Assembly: GCF_018873765.1 (NCBI RefSeq)
Contig: NC_057920.1
Coordinates: forward strand, 6,895,307-6,959,306
DNA from: Telopea speciosissima
Taxonomy: Eukaryota; Streptophyta; Magnoliopsida; Proteales; Proteaceae
DNA: 64,000 bases
Direction: 5' to 3'
Below the pieces are notes generated by a model. That model searched no databases and was not told the DNA's origin. It was given only the letters and a program-made list of their open reading frames with translations. Of the stretch, positions 11,461-23,942 are shown one piece after another (position 1 is the first letter of the stretch; each line of letters begins with the position of its first letter). Both the position numbers and the translations under genes were made by a program.

Positions 11461-12920
11461 TACCTGAATACCACATGGAGGAAGGAAATAAAACAAAGAA
11501 ACTCAATCAATTCAAAACTTGTAATATAAAACAACAATCAAGGAGAGAGAATCAAAAGCCAGAAGGTTACTTCAAGGTATCGAAACAAATATACATATGA
11601 GACGCCAGTCAATAATAGTGTGGATGGATTCTAAGGAGATGTTGGGGATGATTCTTAAACCGAACGATGGGGTTTGGCATTGAGGAAGATGAAACTTACA
11701 AAATCATTGGAATGCTTATAAACTTAAACTACAACTAACATTTTCAACATCATATAAACATACTAGCAATTTAAACTATCGAAATCGAAGAGTTTTATGA
11801 GTATAATGCTTTTGGATTGATTAGATTAGAATCAAAGTTTCTTTTTTATTTTATCTTATTATTTTTTTGTTTCACAATCAAACTGGACTGACGATTAAAT
11901 AGTCAAAGCCAAAACTGAACCAATTACTTCCAATTTGATTCGGTTCAAGTTTAAACGGTCGATTTTGATTCCAATATCCAAAACCGGTTCAATTTTAATA
12001 CCCTTAGGTCAGTCAGTCATCAGAATGATATCATCGTGATATAAAGGAAGGCGTAGGTCAGACAAATATAGAATTGGTACCACCGTATAATAAATAGACT
12101 AATAGAGTAAGTGGTCTTTATCCATTTTTAGTTTTTGTTTTTTTTTGAAAGAAATAAGTATGTTGCGATGTTACGTTCCAATATTTACATAACATGGGTT
12201 TACCAAAAAAATAAATAAATTATATAACATGGAACGTTACGAACGTATAAGATTCTACTACAAGTCTTCGTTATATGCACATTCCAAACATGCACGACAG
12301 ATTAGAGGTGCTGGTCTGGGCCCCAACAATATCCTTAGATCGAAAATGAGGGCCATTATAAGGACACGTTTTATTGACATAGGAGTATCAGATGGAGATG
12401 GCCCACCATAACGACAACGGAAACGGAAACCTCGTGGAAGAGGAGGAAGGAGCGGGTCCAACGGAACGATACAGGGACAAATTAGGAGGCCTTTTCACGG
12501 TATGACAATTTGTGAGAATTTTACGGTTTTTTGGGGGGTTGGTTGTTACTTACTTGTAAATTACCTTACCCATCTACGGCTGCACCGCTGCTAATTGCAT
12601 CTTAAATTTGGAAAATTGATTAAACTCTTGCCCGTAAATTAATTTTATCTTTTCTCGTTTTGCCTTTTTCCTCTTATTCGCATTAACTGCTTGTCTCCTT
12701 CTAATTAGTAGCTGAGCTGTTATTTTCTCGTTTTTTAAGTTGTAAATTTGTAAAACTTTTGTTAACTGCTAATTACAAATTAATAAAGAAAAGATCACGT
12801 AATATTCGAAAATATAAATGGAAATATAAATTATTTGCCTTTCTAAAAAGGAAAATTGTTTCGGTGTAGAGGGGTAGTTTTGAGTTCAAACGAAGACTGA
12901 AAGACAGAAGGCTTCATCTT
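11461..12920. other. Intergenic upstream of the PPI-like gene
   Basis: No gene can be supported. A 60-codon open frame at 12229-12411 has no recognisable motif. The last few hundred bases, AT-rich with several AATATAAAT words around 12810-12840, lie upstream of the pyrimidine-rich leader of the PPI-like gene and may act as its promoter. Confidence 0.35.
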
Positions 12921-12924
12921 AGCG

Positions 12925-13359
12925 AGCTGTTAAATTTGCAGCAGAAAGGCCTTCTCTCTTCTCCACTCGAACTCCACTGGCTTTCTCTCTCAATCATCTC
13001 TCGATTTAGGCTTCTCTTCTTATCTTCGTTTAGAATGACTTTGATTTGCTGAATTCGCTTTCGAACTGGACTCGGGAGGTGCAGTTTCAGGGGATTCGAT
13101 CAGAATTTCGACTCGCTCTAATTTCTGAAGTTTCTTTTTCTGCATCTAAGGTGATCAAAGGCTTCGAAAAAACTGTAAGTTTCTCTTATCTCCAGAGATC
13201 CAGTTTGTTTTACTCTGTTTTTTTTTTTTGCTTGATTTGAATCAATATTGGACCATTTTGAACCTGCGATTACGAGTGAGAGGGAGTAAGCATAGAACGA
13301 TATAGAATAATTGTTTAAAATTTCTGCCATATTTTGTTAGTTTGATCCCTTTCGGTTCA
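12925..13359 (+). promoter_or_regulatory. Probable 5' leader of PPI-like gene, with a leader intron
   Basis: The pyrimidine-rich stretch at about 12945-13020 looks like a plant 5' leader. A GT donor after 13174 (AAACT|GTAAGT) and an AG acceptor at 13339-13340 (TTTTGTTAG) define a likely 166-bp leader intron, so the first exon would be non-coding. The coding ATG lies 20 bases after the acceptor, at 13360. The transcription start itself cannot be read from the sequence. Confidence 0.5.
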
Positions 13360-16300
13360 ATGACGGTGGAAATGGGCGAGCGTACTGGAGATTCTCAGGT
13401 TTCTAAGATTGAAATCGAGGAAAAGGTCTCTTCGAATTTGAGTTATTGTGAAGATCTGGGGAAAGTCGATGCCGAGGGCAATGGCATTGTGCATGACTGC
13501 GTAGAGGCGAGTGGTGGTTATGTGAAGGACGACGGTGATGGTTCTTTTGTTTTTGTCGGTGGGCCAGATGCGGTCTCTGACGATCATGCAGAAAAGGATC
13601 TCGATGCAGAGTGTGTGGCAGATCCTGCTGATACTCTCGAGACAATGCCCGCCGTTGAGGGAGAAACCGTCTCCGAACCCATTGTTGATTCTCAAAGTGG
13701 GGAGAAACAGGTTGTAGTCGGGGAATTGAGTATTGGGAAGGTAGGCAACGATCAATTTCCCGTAGAGAACGGTTGCAGTATTGACGAAAGTGTAGTTTCT
13801 TATTCAAGCAATGGTGCCGCTGTAGAGAGTTCGCATTCCCAACTGAAAGGAAACGAAGTGGAAAAGACTGATCCAGCCGATGAACAGAGCAATACAGCTC
13901 TAGCTCCGGAGGTAGTACGTAATGAGGAAAATATGATCACGACCGCTGAGGCTGCTGAATTGGAAGTGCCTCTGCTTGATCGTGATGAGGAGAAGGAAAA
14001 TGTTCCAGTTCCTTTCGCAGAGGTAGAAGCCGATGAGGTGGAAGAGAGTCGGGAATCAATTACAGTGAAGGAGGCTGTTGAATGTGAATTACAACAGCTT
14101 GATACTGAAGAGAAGGTCGAAGAGTTTGACAGTGTGAAGGAGACTGAGGAGCAAAGTAAATTAAATTCAGAAACAGAGGTAAAAGAAAACCCGGAAACTG
14201 AAAATATGGTTAAGGGCTCTGCTGAATCTAAGAGCCATCAGCTCCATAATGGTGAGAAGGACGGAGGGGAGCCAAGGATATTAGACTTGGCTATAAAAGA
14301 AGAAAATCAGGAATCTCAAGTCACAGATATGAAGGATGTGGAGTTAGAGTTTGGTCAGCTTGACAATAGAGAGGAGGATCTAGGAGACAATCCTTCAGGG
14401 GGCATCAGGTTGGAAGATGCAACTGGTCCTGCAATTACACAATTAGAAGCAGAATCTCTTAATGGCGCCATTGAATGTGGAACGAGCTTGCCCAGTGACC
14501 CAGTTGATTCAGATACTGAGGTTATTAATGATTTGGCTGTAGGTAATGGAAACATGATGTATACTGTGGATATTAAACAGGAATCCGAGAATGTAGATGG
14601 TTCTGCGGAAAATTCTGCAAGCTTGCCTCATTTGGTTGATGAAGTGGTACAAGAAACTGGAGTTGGAAACATATCTGTTGAAGATGGTGAAAGCTACCCT
14701 ACAGAAACGGTAGATAATATGATATCCGAAGCTGAAGTTAGAAATCCTTGTGTTAAAATCAGTGAGAGCTTGCCTCTTGAGGGTACCATGTTGGAAACTG
14801 TAGTTGCAAATGGTTCCACTGATGGAGTTAAAAGCAGACATACTTGCATAGCTGGTAATGGGAATTCGGAAAATGAGATCTGCAATGGTTCAGTTGAAGG
14901 TGATGTTGCTATACCTACCTGTCCTGCTGGGAATTTGGAGATAGAATCTGAAGCTATTAATGGTTTTGTTGCAAGTGCCAGAAGCCTGCCTAGTTTCTCT
15001 GTCGATGATGTTGAGGTAGAATCTGAAGGTTTGAATTGTTCTGTCAAGAATGGGAGTAGCTTGCCTACTTCTCATGTTGCTGATGTGGTACAAGAAACTG
15101 AAGTTGGAAACATATCTGTTGAAGATGGTGAAAGCTTTTCTACAGAGACGGCAGATAATATGATATCAGAAGCTGAAGTTAAAAATCCTTGTGTTAAAAT
15201 CAGTGAAAGCTTACCTCTTGAGGGTACCATGTTGGAAACTGTAGTTGCAAATGGCTCCACTGATGGAGTTGAAATCAGACATGCTTGCATAGCTAGTAAT
15301 GGGAAATCAGAAAATGGGATCTGCAATGGTTCAGTTGAAGGTGATGTTGCTATACCTACCTGTCCTGCTGGGAATGTGGAGATAGAATCTGAAGATATTA
15401 GTGGTTCTGCTGCAAGTGCCAGAAGCCTGCCTAGTTTCTCTGTTGATGATGTTGAGGTAGAATCTGACGGTTTGAATTGTTCTGTCAAGAATGGGAGTAG
15501 CTTGCCTACTTGTCGTGTTGCTGATGTTGTACAAGAAACTGAAGTTGGAAACATATCTCTTGAAGATGGTGAAAGCTTTCCTACAGAAACGGTAGATAAT
15601 ATGATATCAGAAGCTGAAGTTAAAAATCCTTGTGTTAAAATCAGTGAAAGCTTACCTCTTGAGGGTACCATGTTGGAAACTGTAGTTGCAAATGGCTCCA
15701 CTGATGGAGTTGAAAGCAGACATACTTGCATAGCTGGTAATGGGAAATCAGAAAATGAGATCTGCAATGGTTCAGTTGAAGATGATGTTGCTATACCTAC
15801 CTGTCCTGCTGAGAATTTGGAGATAGAATCTGAAGCTATTAATGGTTCTGCTGCAAGAGCCAGAAGCCTGCCTGGTTTCTCTGTTGATGATGTTGAGGTA
15901 GAATCTGATGGTTTGAATTGTTCTGTCAAGAATGGGAGTAGCTTGCCTACTTGTCATGTTGCTGATGTGGAACAAGAACCTGAAGCCAGAAATGGATCTG
16001 GTGGAAGTGACAATTGTCCTTCTGGCAATGCTGTGAATTTAGGAGCCATTGTTCAAGATGGCTCAGTTGAAAATGGTGGCACAGAAGCTCATAGCGTCAA
16101 TGACGTCATAGATGAAAAAGAAGGAATGCAGTCCACTATTGGAGAGAATGATGGTAAACTAATCTGTCAGGAAGTAGACACTGAAGGGATTCAAGGTGAT
16201 AAGGTCCTACAATCTTCACCTGAGGCTGAGGGTTCCACTGCTAATGCTGTGAATGAACAGAAGGTGGATACAGAGGTGGTGAAAAAAGCATTCCATTTCT

Positions 16301-19300
16301 TGATAAGAATTCCAAGATATATTGATGATAAACTTAAAGAACAGATTAGACTTGCTCAGATACAGGTCGAGGAGAGGACTCAGAGCAGGGATGCTATAAG
16401 AGCTACAATTCAAATGAAAAGGGTAAAGAATTCTTATCGATTGCATGGTGTTTCATTTAGTTTTAAATAGCTTTCTTAAGGTTACAACTTATTTAATTGG
16501 CAATCTTGTGAATAGGCAATTTGTAACGAATATCGAGATAAATTTGAAGCTGCCAAATTAGAAGAAAGAATTGCTCGTGATGCATTCAGCGCCAAACGTC
16601 AGGAAATAGATTCTGTTCAATCAGCAATTTCTATCGATGATATTGATGACAGGGTTTGTTATGCCACCTTTCACTGACAACTGTTTTGGATTTGTGTTGT
16701 GATATAGAAATGTGCAACATCTTTATCCATTATGCATTTCTCATGAGTCAGGAATTTATAATCTGAATGCAGATACATAATATGGAACATATGATACAAC
16801 ATGAAACTATGCCTTTGAAAGAAGAAAAACAACTCATACGTGAAATCAAGCAATTGAAGCTTCTTCGTGAGCAACTGTCTTCTCATATGGGTAGACAGGA
16901 TGAACATCAGCAGGCATCAGACCAAAGAGACAGTCACGAAGAGCGTTTTAAGGTATCTATAGTTTATATGTTCCTTACTACCGTTGTTGGATTTTATAAT
17001 GCAGTTCTTGTAACCCCTTTTCTAAAATTTCTATGCCCTGTAGCTTCTTAAGCAGGAGTTAGATTCCCTTAGAAAAAAGGTTTCTCAAACTGAAGGGATA
17101 ACAAAGGTTGCAAAGGAAAAATATTTTGAGGAAAATGAAAAGCTAAGAAAATTGCAATCTCAGTTTAAAGATGCTGATGTTCTTCGTCAAGAAGCGTATG
17201 CAAATTTACAGAATCTTAGGAAAGAATTGTATGAGAAGGTACTTTCTCTTCCGCTTTCATGCATAAGCATTTTCTTTAGTGCATCAGGGAACAAGTTGCA
17301 ATACATTGACAAGTGGTATTGGAATAGTAATGAAATGTGAGTAATTTCCTTTTGTAGATGATTAGTAGTGTTAGGGGGTCCATTTCTTGGTGTGATGGTA
17401 AAAGCTTGGGCTGCCAGTGTGAAGATACGGGGCCTGAGGGTTTCCATTAGTGAATAACTTGCTAAAGCTTAGGACAGTTCAGTGCACGCCTTCTGGACCC
17501 TGCAAAAACAGGACTCTTTCCGGGTTATGGCCCTTTTTAGATAGGTTGTAGGGTTAGATTGATTTTCATTTTTGCAAACATGCCAATTACTGATGTTGGA
17601 AATCATATTGAAATTCAGCACAGTGCATGGATTCACAAACTAAAACAGGAGTTGGCCAATTTTTGGCATATGGAGCTCCAGCCTCCAGGTCATTTCTGGT
17701 TAATGGGGACTCCTTTTCTCCATGTAGTTTTCTTCCATTAAATATGATGTGTATAGAAAGACACTTATCTGATATATTTCATGGTCAAGGCTCATAAATA
17801 GTCCAGAGTAGCTAGAGTCGATTGAAAAAAGTAGCTGTTTTTATGATATTTTCTGATGTTTTGTTTCTTGGGTGTTATATCTGGTCTTGTTTGTTTTTGT
17901 TCATGCACATCTTTGGAAATAAATAATACAGTGAGAGAAAGGAACCAAAAGGACAACAGAAAAGATGAAAGATGCAAAACTAGACGCAATTCTAGCTTCA
18001 TATTTCTTCTCATCTTACACACACTTAAACATGAAAAAACATGACCTGTATATTTTAACACTAATCTTATGTCCGATATCCACCAGATCTAAAATTTTAT
18101 GATATAAATCCTTCTTCTTTAATAATAAAGAACATGGAGGTGTATCGGATCATAGCAAACTTACCATATAAATCTGTGTGTTATGTAAGCCTGAATGTAA
18201 AAGAGTATAAAGTTGTTGGTGTAGTGCAACAGTTTATTCATCCTTCATATTTTTCCTTACTTTTCATTTTTCCTATCTAATTGTTTCTCAGTAAATCCCT
18301 TGCACATTGCCATGAATTACTTTTTAGTAGGGTACTCCCCCCTCCCCCCGACTCTTCTCACTCTTTCCATGGTTGTCTGAACTGTCCTTAAAGCAGTTAG
18401 AGTCAAAATGGCAGGTGATCCTTTTACAATGGCTGGATTCATTGTCATAGTATTCCAAGTCTGTGTTGTTCTAGTTCATTCCGCGAGTAGTACTGTGGTT
18501 ATGGTTTGCTACAGTTGTGTAAATGCATTTTTTGACCTTTGTTACTTGAATGAATAAAGATGTTATCATGTACATTATGTCTTGAATGTTGAGATTTTAG
18601 TTCCTCCCTTAGGATTACACACGTTTGTCCCATTGGCGATTTGGTGCTGTTACTGCTGTATATGTTTTACACATGCAGTAGGATCTGGCTTACCTTCCGT
18701 TGAGTTCCTTGGATTTTCGTAGGATAGTGCAATTGTCATAACCATCTATACATTCCACAGAAAAGATAAGATGGCAAGTGTTATTTGCATGGGATGATTT
18801 TTTGTGGGTTGGATTTCCTTCTTGATATTCACAGGTTGCAATCTTTTGTTTATGTTCTGGTATCCCTAATGTATATTAGGCTGGAGAAATAATAGTGGAT
18901 GCCATGTGTGGAAATCATGTTGTTTCGGATTCTGTTTGTGTTTCTGAGGCCTAATCCCTTGAATTGTTTATCCTTTACTGGATTGCTTGAATTTGCAGAA
19001 TAATTATTTTCGAATGTACAAGGATGAACTGAGGGTTGCCAATGATTATGCATCTACCGGTGATAGGGAAGCTCTGCAACGTCTATGTGTTAACCAGGTG
19101 AGTATTCCCTGTGTCTGGTGAAGGAATATTGGTGTTATTTTATTACTAACATTTGTTATTCTGGTGCCAGGTGGAGACACTAATGGAACTATGGAACAAG
19201 AATGATGAGTTCCGAAAAGAATACATCAGATGCAACACAATGAGTATTTTAAGGAGGTTGACAACATTGGATGGCCGATCTCTTGGCCCTGGCGAGGAGC

Positions 19301-20303
19301 CTCCTGTCATACACCTTGTAGACGAAAGAGTTGATAATGTTCTTGTGGCCTCATCCCAGATAGATTCTGCATTAGTCGTTTCACCTTCAGAATCAGAAAA
19401 AGCATTTGTACTTGGAGAAGCTGAAAAGGGAAACGTCAAGTCTGTGGTGAGGGTGCAACAGGAGAATGAAACTGCTAGGTCAAAGAAGGCCTCTAAACCA
19501 ACTGCTTTGGAAAACGGCTCAGCAACTTTTTCTGGCAGGGAGGAGAAAGATGAAGTGGAAGAAGAGAATAAGAAATCAAAAGAGGAAGAGGAGTTGGCGA
19601 GGAAAGCAGAGGAGTTGAGAAAGGAAGAAGCTACAGCCAGACTGAAAGAACAGCGTCGTCTGGAGGAGAAGGTCAAAGCCAAAGAGGCAGAGGAGAGGAA
19701 GAGACGCAATGCAGAGAAGGCCCAAGCAAGGGCGGAATTGAGAGCGCAGAGAGAAGCTGAGCTCAAAGAGAAGGTAACTCTGAAGCTTGAAATTGCTAAG
19801 TCCTAGCATCCTGAAATGATTTGTCTGACATATATATATGCATGTAATGGAACACTTTTCTGTTGAAAATCTGCACATTAGAAAACTCCCCGTCTACTTA
19901 CTGCTGTTTAGTTTTGATTGATTATGATATGAGCTTTGTGCAGGAAAGAGAGAAAAGAGCAAAGAAGAAGGAAAGGAAGAAGGCAGCTACAGTTGAGGGA
20001 GCTAATGTTGGCACTGAAGGAGAATCTGCTCCATGCAGTGAAAACACTCCATCTGAAACTACAATCCATGAATCTGAAATCAAGGAGAGGACTACAGCAG
20101 GGGTGAATAGGCCTAAAAAATCGTTACCACTAGCAAAGCAGAGTAAGACAAAGCCTCTCCCTCCACCTCTTCGCAACAGGGGTAAAAGAAGAATGCAAAC
20201 ATGGATGTGGTTTCTTATGGTAACCCTGCTTGTTCTTGCCTTGTTCTTCTTGGGAAGTGTTGGCATTTCTTTTAAATTTGGCCTGCCAAGCTTTGGCTTC
20301 TAA
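13360..20303 (+). CDS. PPI1: Proton pump-interactor (PPI1-like) protein, long form
   Basis: Coding exons by splice borders and frame: 13360-16422, 16516-16653, 16773-16952, 17044-17238, 18999-19097, 19171-19773, 19944-20303; 1545 aa. In Arabidopsis, PPI1 binds the regulatory C-terminus of the plasma-membrane H+-ATPase and stimulates it. The recognisable family core begins near residue 974 (FLIRIPRY, then LKEQIRLAQIQVEERTQSRD) and continues through MEHMIQHET, LKEEKQLIREIKQLK, FRKEYIRCN and TLDGRSLGPGEEPP. Then comes a Lys/Arg/Glu-rich coiled coil (about 1355-1445) and a single C-terminal membrane segment (about 1513-1535), typical of the family. The N-terminal 970 residues are acidic and low in complexity, with a threefold 147-aa repeat (about 429-869); Arabidopsis PPI1 is only about 600 aa. 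All introns are phase 0. An upstream in-frame TTG is ignored in favour of ATG 13360. Family assignment is secure; the role of the extension is unknown. Confidence 0.92.
14644..15966 (+). repeat. Three tandem 441-bp coding repeats in the PPI-like gene
   Basis: The word GGGTACCATG occurs at 14781, 15222 and 15663, exactly 441 bases apart, and GTGGTAC at 14644 and 15085 gives the same spacing. Each unit encodes 147 residues and keeps the frame. Shared protein landmarks are VGNIS(V/L)EDGES, KISESLPLEGTMLETVVANG, EGDVAIPTCPA and SFSVDDVEVES. The units differ by scattered substitutions, and units 2 and 3 look the most alike. A partial fourth start (DVEQEPEARNGS) follows. Confidence 0.92.
17380..17540 (+). 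mobile_element. SINE remnant in intron of the PPI-like gene
   Basis: Lies in the 1760-bp intron 17239-18998. TTGGTGTGATGGTAAAAGC at 17388 resembles a pol III A box. The 3' part, CTGGACCCTGCAAAAACAGG then GGGTTATGGCCCTTTTT, resembles the Au-type plant SINE tail (AGACCCTGC, GGGTACGCCCTTTTT). The B box is poorly preserved and no target duplication was resolved. The identification rests on remembered family consensus. Confidence 0.5.
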
Positions 20304-22005
20304 AAACATATCAGCCTATAAAATAGCACTAGATTGGGCATTGATTGTGGTTTACCCATAGAAAAGTAAGCATTCTTTCGTGCTAGACTTTTTCTAGTCT
20401 CTTTTGTCCTCCCCCTCCACCAAGTTCTATAGTCCGTTGTCAGAAAGGCTCCTTTCTTGTTTTTTTTATTCTCTAATTGGTTTTCTGTTATCTGCTATCA
20501 ACCGAAAAAAAATTCGATTTCTGGTGTTATTTCATGCAATATAATGAAATAAGAAGAATAATTTGTTTCAGGGTTTGTAATTTGTCTATGGTTCTTTCTT
20601 ATGGTTGTGTATGAATATGATGATTTGGTGTGTTCCTCCTTAAGTTCAGTACCAGTATACAGTATTCAGAAAAAAACACTGAGGGTGGAGGGAACTTTGA
20701 GTATGGTAATTGACTGTTCTATAATTATGATTAAGTATAGTTATTCTCTTCCAATTTGTCATTCATTCATAGTTAGTAAATATGTGTATAATATGCATTA
20801 CTGTATCATACATTTGAAAAAGATGTATTTACGTATGATTCCAAAGATATGGAAAAATATGTGACTTTTATAAGAGCTCATACTAAACACCTATGGTATG
20901 TGTAATCCATATAATTTGTTTTAAAAATATGTATTTAATTAATAATTAAAAATTTTCGTTATTACAATATTGAAAACCCTTATGGCCTGCAAGTTTGTGC
21001 TCCATACCTCAATACTTGTGGAGGAGGAGTGGCGGTGGAGATGTTGGTGAGCCATGATCTCTTGATTGGAAGAGCGGGTGACAGAGGAGGGGAGGCGGTT
21101 GGATGGATCAGAGGAGGGAAAGGAGGACGGAGAATCTGGTATGAGGGAGAGGAGGGAAGGCAGTTGATTGAATAGAGAGAGAGAGAGAGAGAGTTAAACA
21201 ACTGGGAATGGGAAGAAGATAGAGAATGAGATTGGACTCTTGAGTAGTTTGGAAGTTTTCTAGTAGAAATTACTTTAAAAAATGATTTTAAAATGGAAAA
21301 TATTGGTTCCTATACTTTCCTTATAATTAATCAAACTCTCCTGTTTAAAATTTCTTTTTTAATTATATGGAGAAAAATATAAATGAGAAATTTACATTGC
21401 TTGGTCGCGTGGGAACCTGCACTAAAAACAAAAGAGCTTGAAATTATTACCTTGTCCCATGAAAACAAGAATCTCATTCATATTGATGCCCCGACATGCA
21501 TTCTCATTAGCCCATATACTAATGTAGGGGCCACGCGACCAGGTCCAGGCAGCGATCTCTTGCCCTAAAAATATAGATTTGCACCCTTTTTTTTCCCTAG
21601 ACATTCCTCCACTTGAAACATGGTTTTAAATTGAGCATAAGGGCTCTACTCAAAGAATGGTCCTGGCCCAAACTTGACATGCAAATATTTTAGGGTTAAT
21701 GGTCAGCCGGCCCATCCCTTCAAACCGTTGCCTTAAAAGGGTGGTTCAGTTTGCCAGCTTTTGCCCATTTCAATCTTTGACTATGTTTAAGGTTTCAGAC
21801 CGTTGAGCTTGTCGGCAACCCTATTATAATCATCCTGTACCTTATGATCTATTTAGCATTCATCCTCCAATCGGTCAACAATAAACTCAGACCCCAGTCT
21901 TGAAACCATCCCATTTTTTTGGGGATTTTCATTTTAAATGTCTAGTCCAGCCCAAGTAATACAAAATTACTTTTTTTTTGTCCTAAGGGAGGAAGTTTCC
22001 AAAAG
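20304..22005. other. 3' flank of the PPI-like gene and intergenic DNA
   Basis: 20304 to about 20580 is the likely 3' untranslated region (AATGAAATAAG near 20543 may serve polyadenylation). Beyond it no gene can be supported. The stretch 21020-21200 is G-rich and ends in a GA microsatellite (about 21175-21193). Confidence 0.4.
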
Positions 22006-22146
22006 ATCTCGATCCTCTCCAATGAGGAGATCGCCCAATGAATGCCTAATGAGACATCAAACAACTGGGTTGGCACACATTCTGGGCAACCAGTCCAGCT
22101 GTTAGATGTTCATTGGACGATCTCCTTATTAGAAAGGATCCCGATC
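22006..22146. repeat. Foldback repeat, family G
   Basis: Arms GATCCTCTCCAATGAGGAG at 22011 and CTCCTTATTAGAAAGGATC at about 22123 are imperfect complements, extended by CGCCCAATGAATG and GTTCATTGGACG. A weaker relative is at 6596-6712. Non-coding. Confidence 0.55.
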
Positions 22147-22744
22147 GATTTTCAAACTATTGAAATATTACGAGTTGTAGAATTAGAGTTTCATATCGAT
22201 TTGTTCATATGATTGATGCCTTTAAATAGCTTGAAATTCTTGGAAAAGCTCTATCCATCTAATGCCTAAAGTTTTAGATTGAACCTTCTAACATAGTATT
22301 AAAGCCCAAATCCTTTTATTATATTTCTTAGGTTTTTTTATCCATTTGAAGAGCTCTCTCCCTCCACCACAAATCATAAGAAAAAAAATCTCTCACAAGG
22401 AAAAAAAGTGGGCTTCTGTCTCTCTTCCACCTCCATGGAAAGAACCATCTTACCCCTCCCATCCCACCTCGTCCATTGGTCAATGCCACCCACTGACCCG
22501 CATACCTGGAGTGGGTGGTATGCCCAACCTCTGCCCATATCTTAAATACCCATTAATAGAAAAAAAAAATCATATTGAAAAAACCACCATTCAATGGTTA
22601 TAAATATGCTCCAAAGTCAAGTTCTTAATTTTTTTTTTTTTTTTTTGGGTTGAAAGTTGTTAATTCTTATGCATTTTTAGAATTTCTTAATTGTTATAGT
22701 GTATTGATTACAAAAGCAATTAAAACCATCTCATTATATAGGTA

Positions 22745-23055
22745 TAGGGTTTTCTTATTGACATCCTTTAAGGTGTCAAATAACTTGTAATCTTATTGTT
22801 TTATCGTTTTAATTTAATACATATTTTTTAATGAGGGTAAAAATTATCATTTCATATATGTACAAAAAAATGGGTAAAGATATGATAAATTTTGATAATG
22901 ACATAATGATAAATCACTTTTAAATTATTTAAAAAAATATTTTTTAATTTTTAAATCCCAATTTAAAGAACTTTTAGTAGGAATAAGACAATGACCAATC
23001 CAAATAATATTACAAGTTTAAATACATCTATGGAGATGTCATTTAGAGTATTGAA
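22745..23055. repeat. Dispersed repeat, family E copy 1
   Basis: Begins GTTTTCTTATTGACATCC and ends ATACATCTATGGAGATGTCATTT. The same start, internal words (TAATTTGTAATCTTATT, AATATTATCATTTCA) and end recur at 40195-40465, indicating two copies of one AT-rich element in the same direction. The short ends (GACATC and GATGTC) are inverted. Confidence 0.5.
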
Positions 23056-23088
23056 CTAAGAAGCAAGTGGAGAGCTGGAATCATGGTT

Positions 23089-23297
23089 TGAGGAATCGGT
23101 ATCGTATCGCCTATATCAGGCGATACTTATTGATATCACAAGTCACCGATCTTGATACCGAAACTGTGAAACGGTACAAACAAAGGGCAAAACAGTAAAA
23201 AATCCCATTTTTCAAAAAGGAAAATCAAGGGTTAACTTGTCTGATATGACCACTTGTAACCGATACCCGATCCGATCCCGTGCACTAAAATCATGGC
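23089..23297. repeat. TATCGGTATCG-rich repeat, family D
   Basis: Starts TCATGGTTTGAGGAATCGG and ends CCGTGCACTAAAATCATGG, roughly inverted ends of the family, with CGTATCGCC, GATACTTATTGATATC and CCGATACCCGATCCG inside. Confidence 0.5.
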
Positions 23298-23419
23298 TAG
23301 AATCAGCCAATTCAACCTCAAGTGGGTAATTTCATTTCTTAATTTCTTCTAGCTTAATCACATTAATCAACTAATCAAAACTGTGTGGAGATTACTAATG
23401 CTCTTATGGGGTACAGAAT

Positions 23420-23508
23420 AGAGGAAGCCTTGAAAAGAAGAAGGCATTTATGATGATTGCAATTGCCATAGCCTTCATCATGCTTTCTTTGAGTAAAACC
23501 AGAGGCAG
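23420..23508 (+). other. Possible exon encoding a signal-peptide-like segment
   Basis: Between an AG acceptor (GGGGTACAG) and a GT donor (GGCAG|GTATCA) an open stretch reads NRGSLEKKKAF, a 16-residue hydrophobic run from MMIAIAIAF, then LSKTRGR. This layout resembles the first exon of a small secreted peptide, starting at the ATG near 23452. I found no matching downstream exon, so it may be chance. Confidence 0.2.
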
Positions 23509-23942
23509 GTATCATTTGCTTTGTTTTTTTTTTCCCACTTTCAATCTCTCTCAATATATATGGTATGTAATGCCATCATAATCAACATCTTCATAATAAT
23601 TTCTCAACCTAACAAAGAGCCCTCTTAATTAGTACTTGAAGAGATGTTTAATTCTTATTTCTTTTGCACCGAAAAAGGGGTTAAAGTCAATGCTCACACT
23701 CGATGGGGTTAAGTTCCCCAAGTTCTTAACGGCTTTCACCCATTGTGGTTCATGATGGCATCTTCGGTTCACTTTGATCAATCTGATGTGGTTTATTTTT
23801 TGTCAAATAGCTGTGGTGATTTTTTTTTTTTTTTTAATAAATTACGTTTTTTTGTTGAAGAACAAATTCCATTAGGATCTTCATTGCAAAGTCCAAGACA
23901 TAAATTTCAAGATTAATTGGGAAAAAGAACTCTGGTCGAGAA

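Noticed and set aside
12229-12461. Overlapping 60-67 codon frames on both strands
   Set aside because: No family resemblance and no splice continuation; the region is probably upstream DNA of the PPI-like gene.
13342-13359. Upstream in-frame TTG start for the PPI-like protein
   Set aside because: The codon directly follows the leader-intron acceptor; the first ATG at 13360 is the normal eukaryotic start.
15072-15929. 285-codon open frame on the minus strand
   Set aside because: It is the antisense of the three tandem repeats in the PPI-like exon; its length results from the repeat period being a multiple of three.
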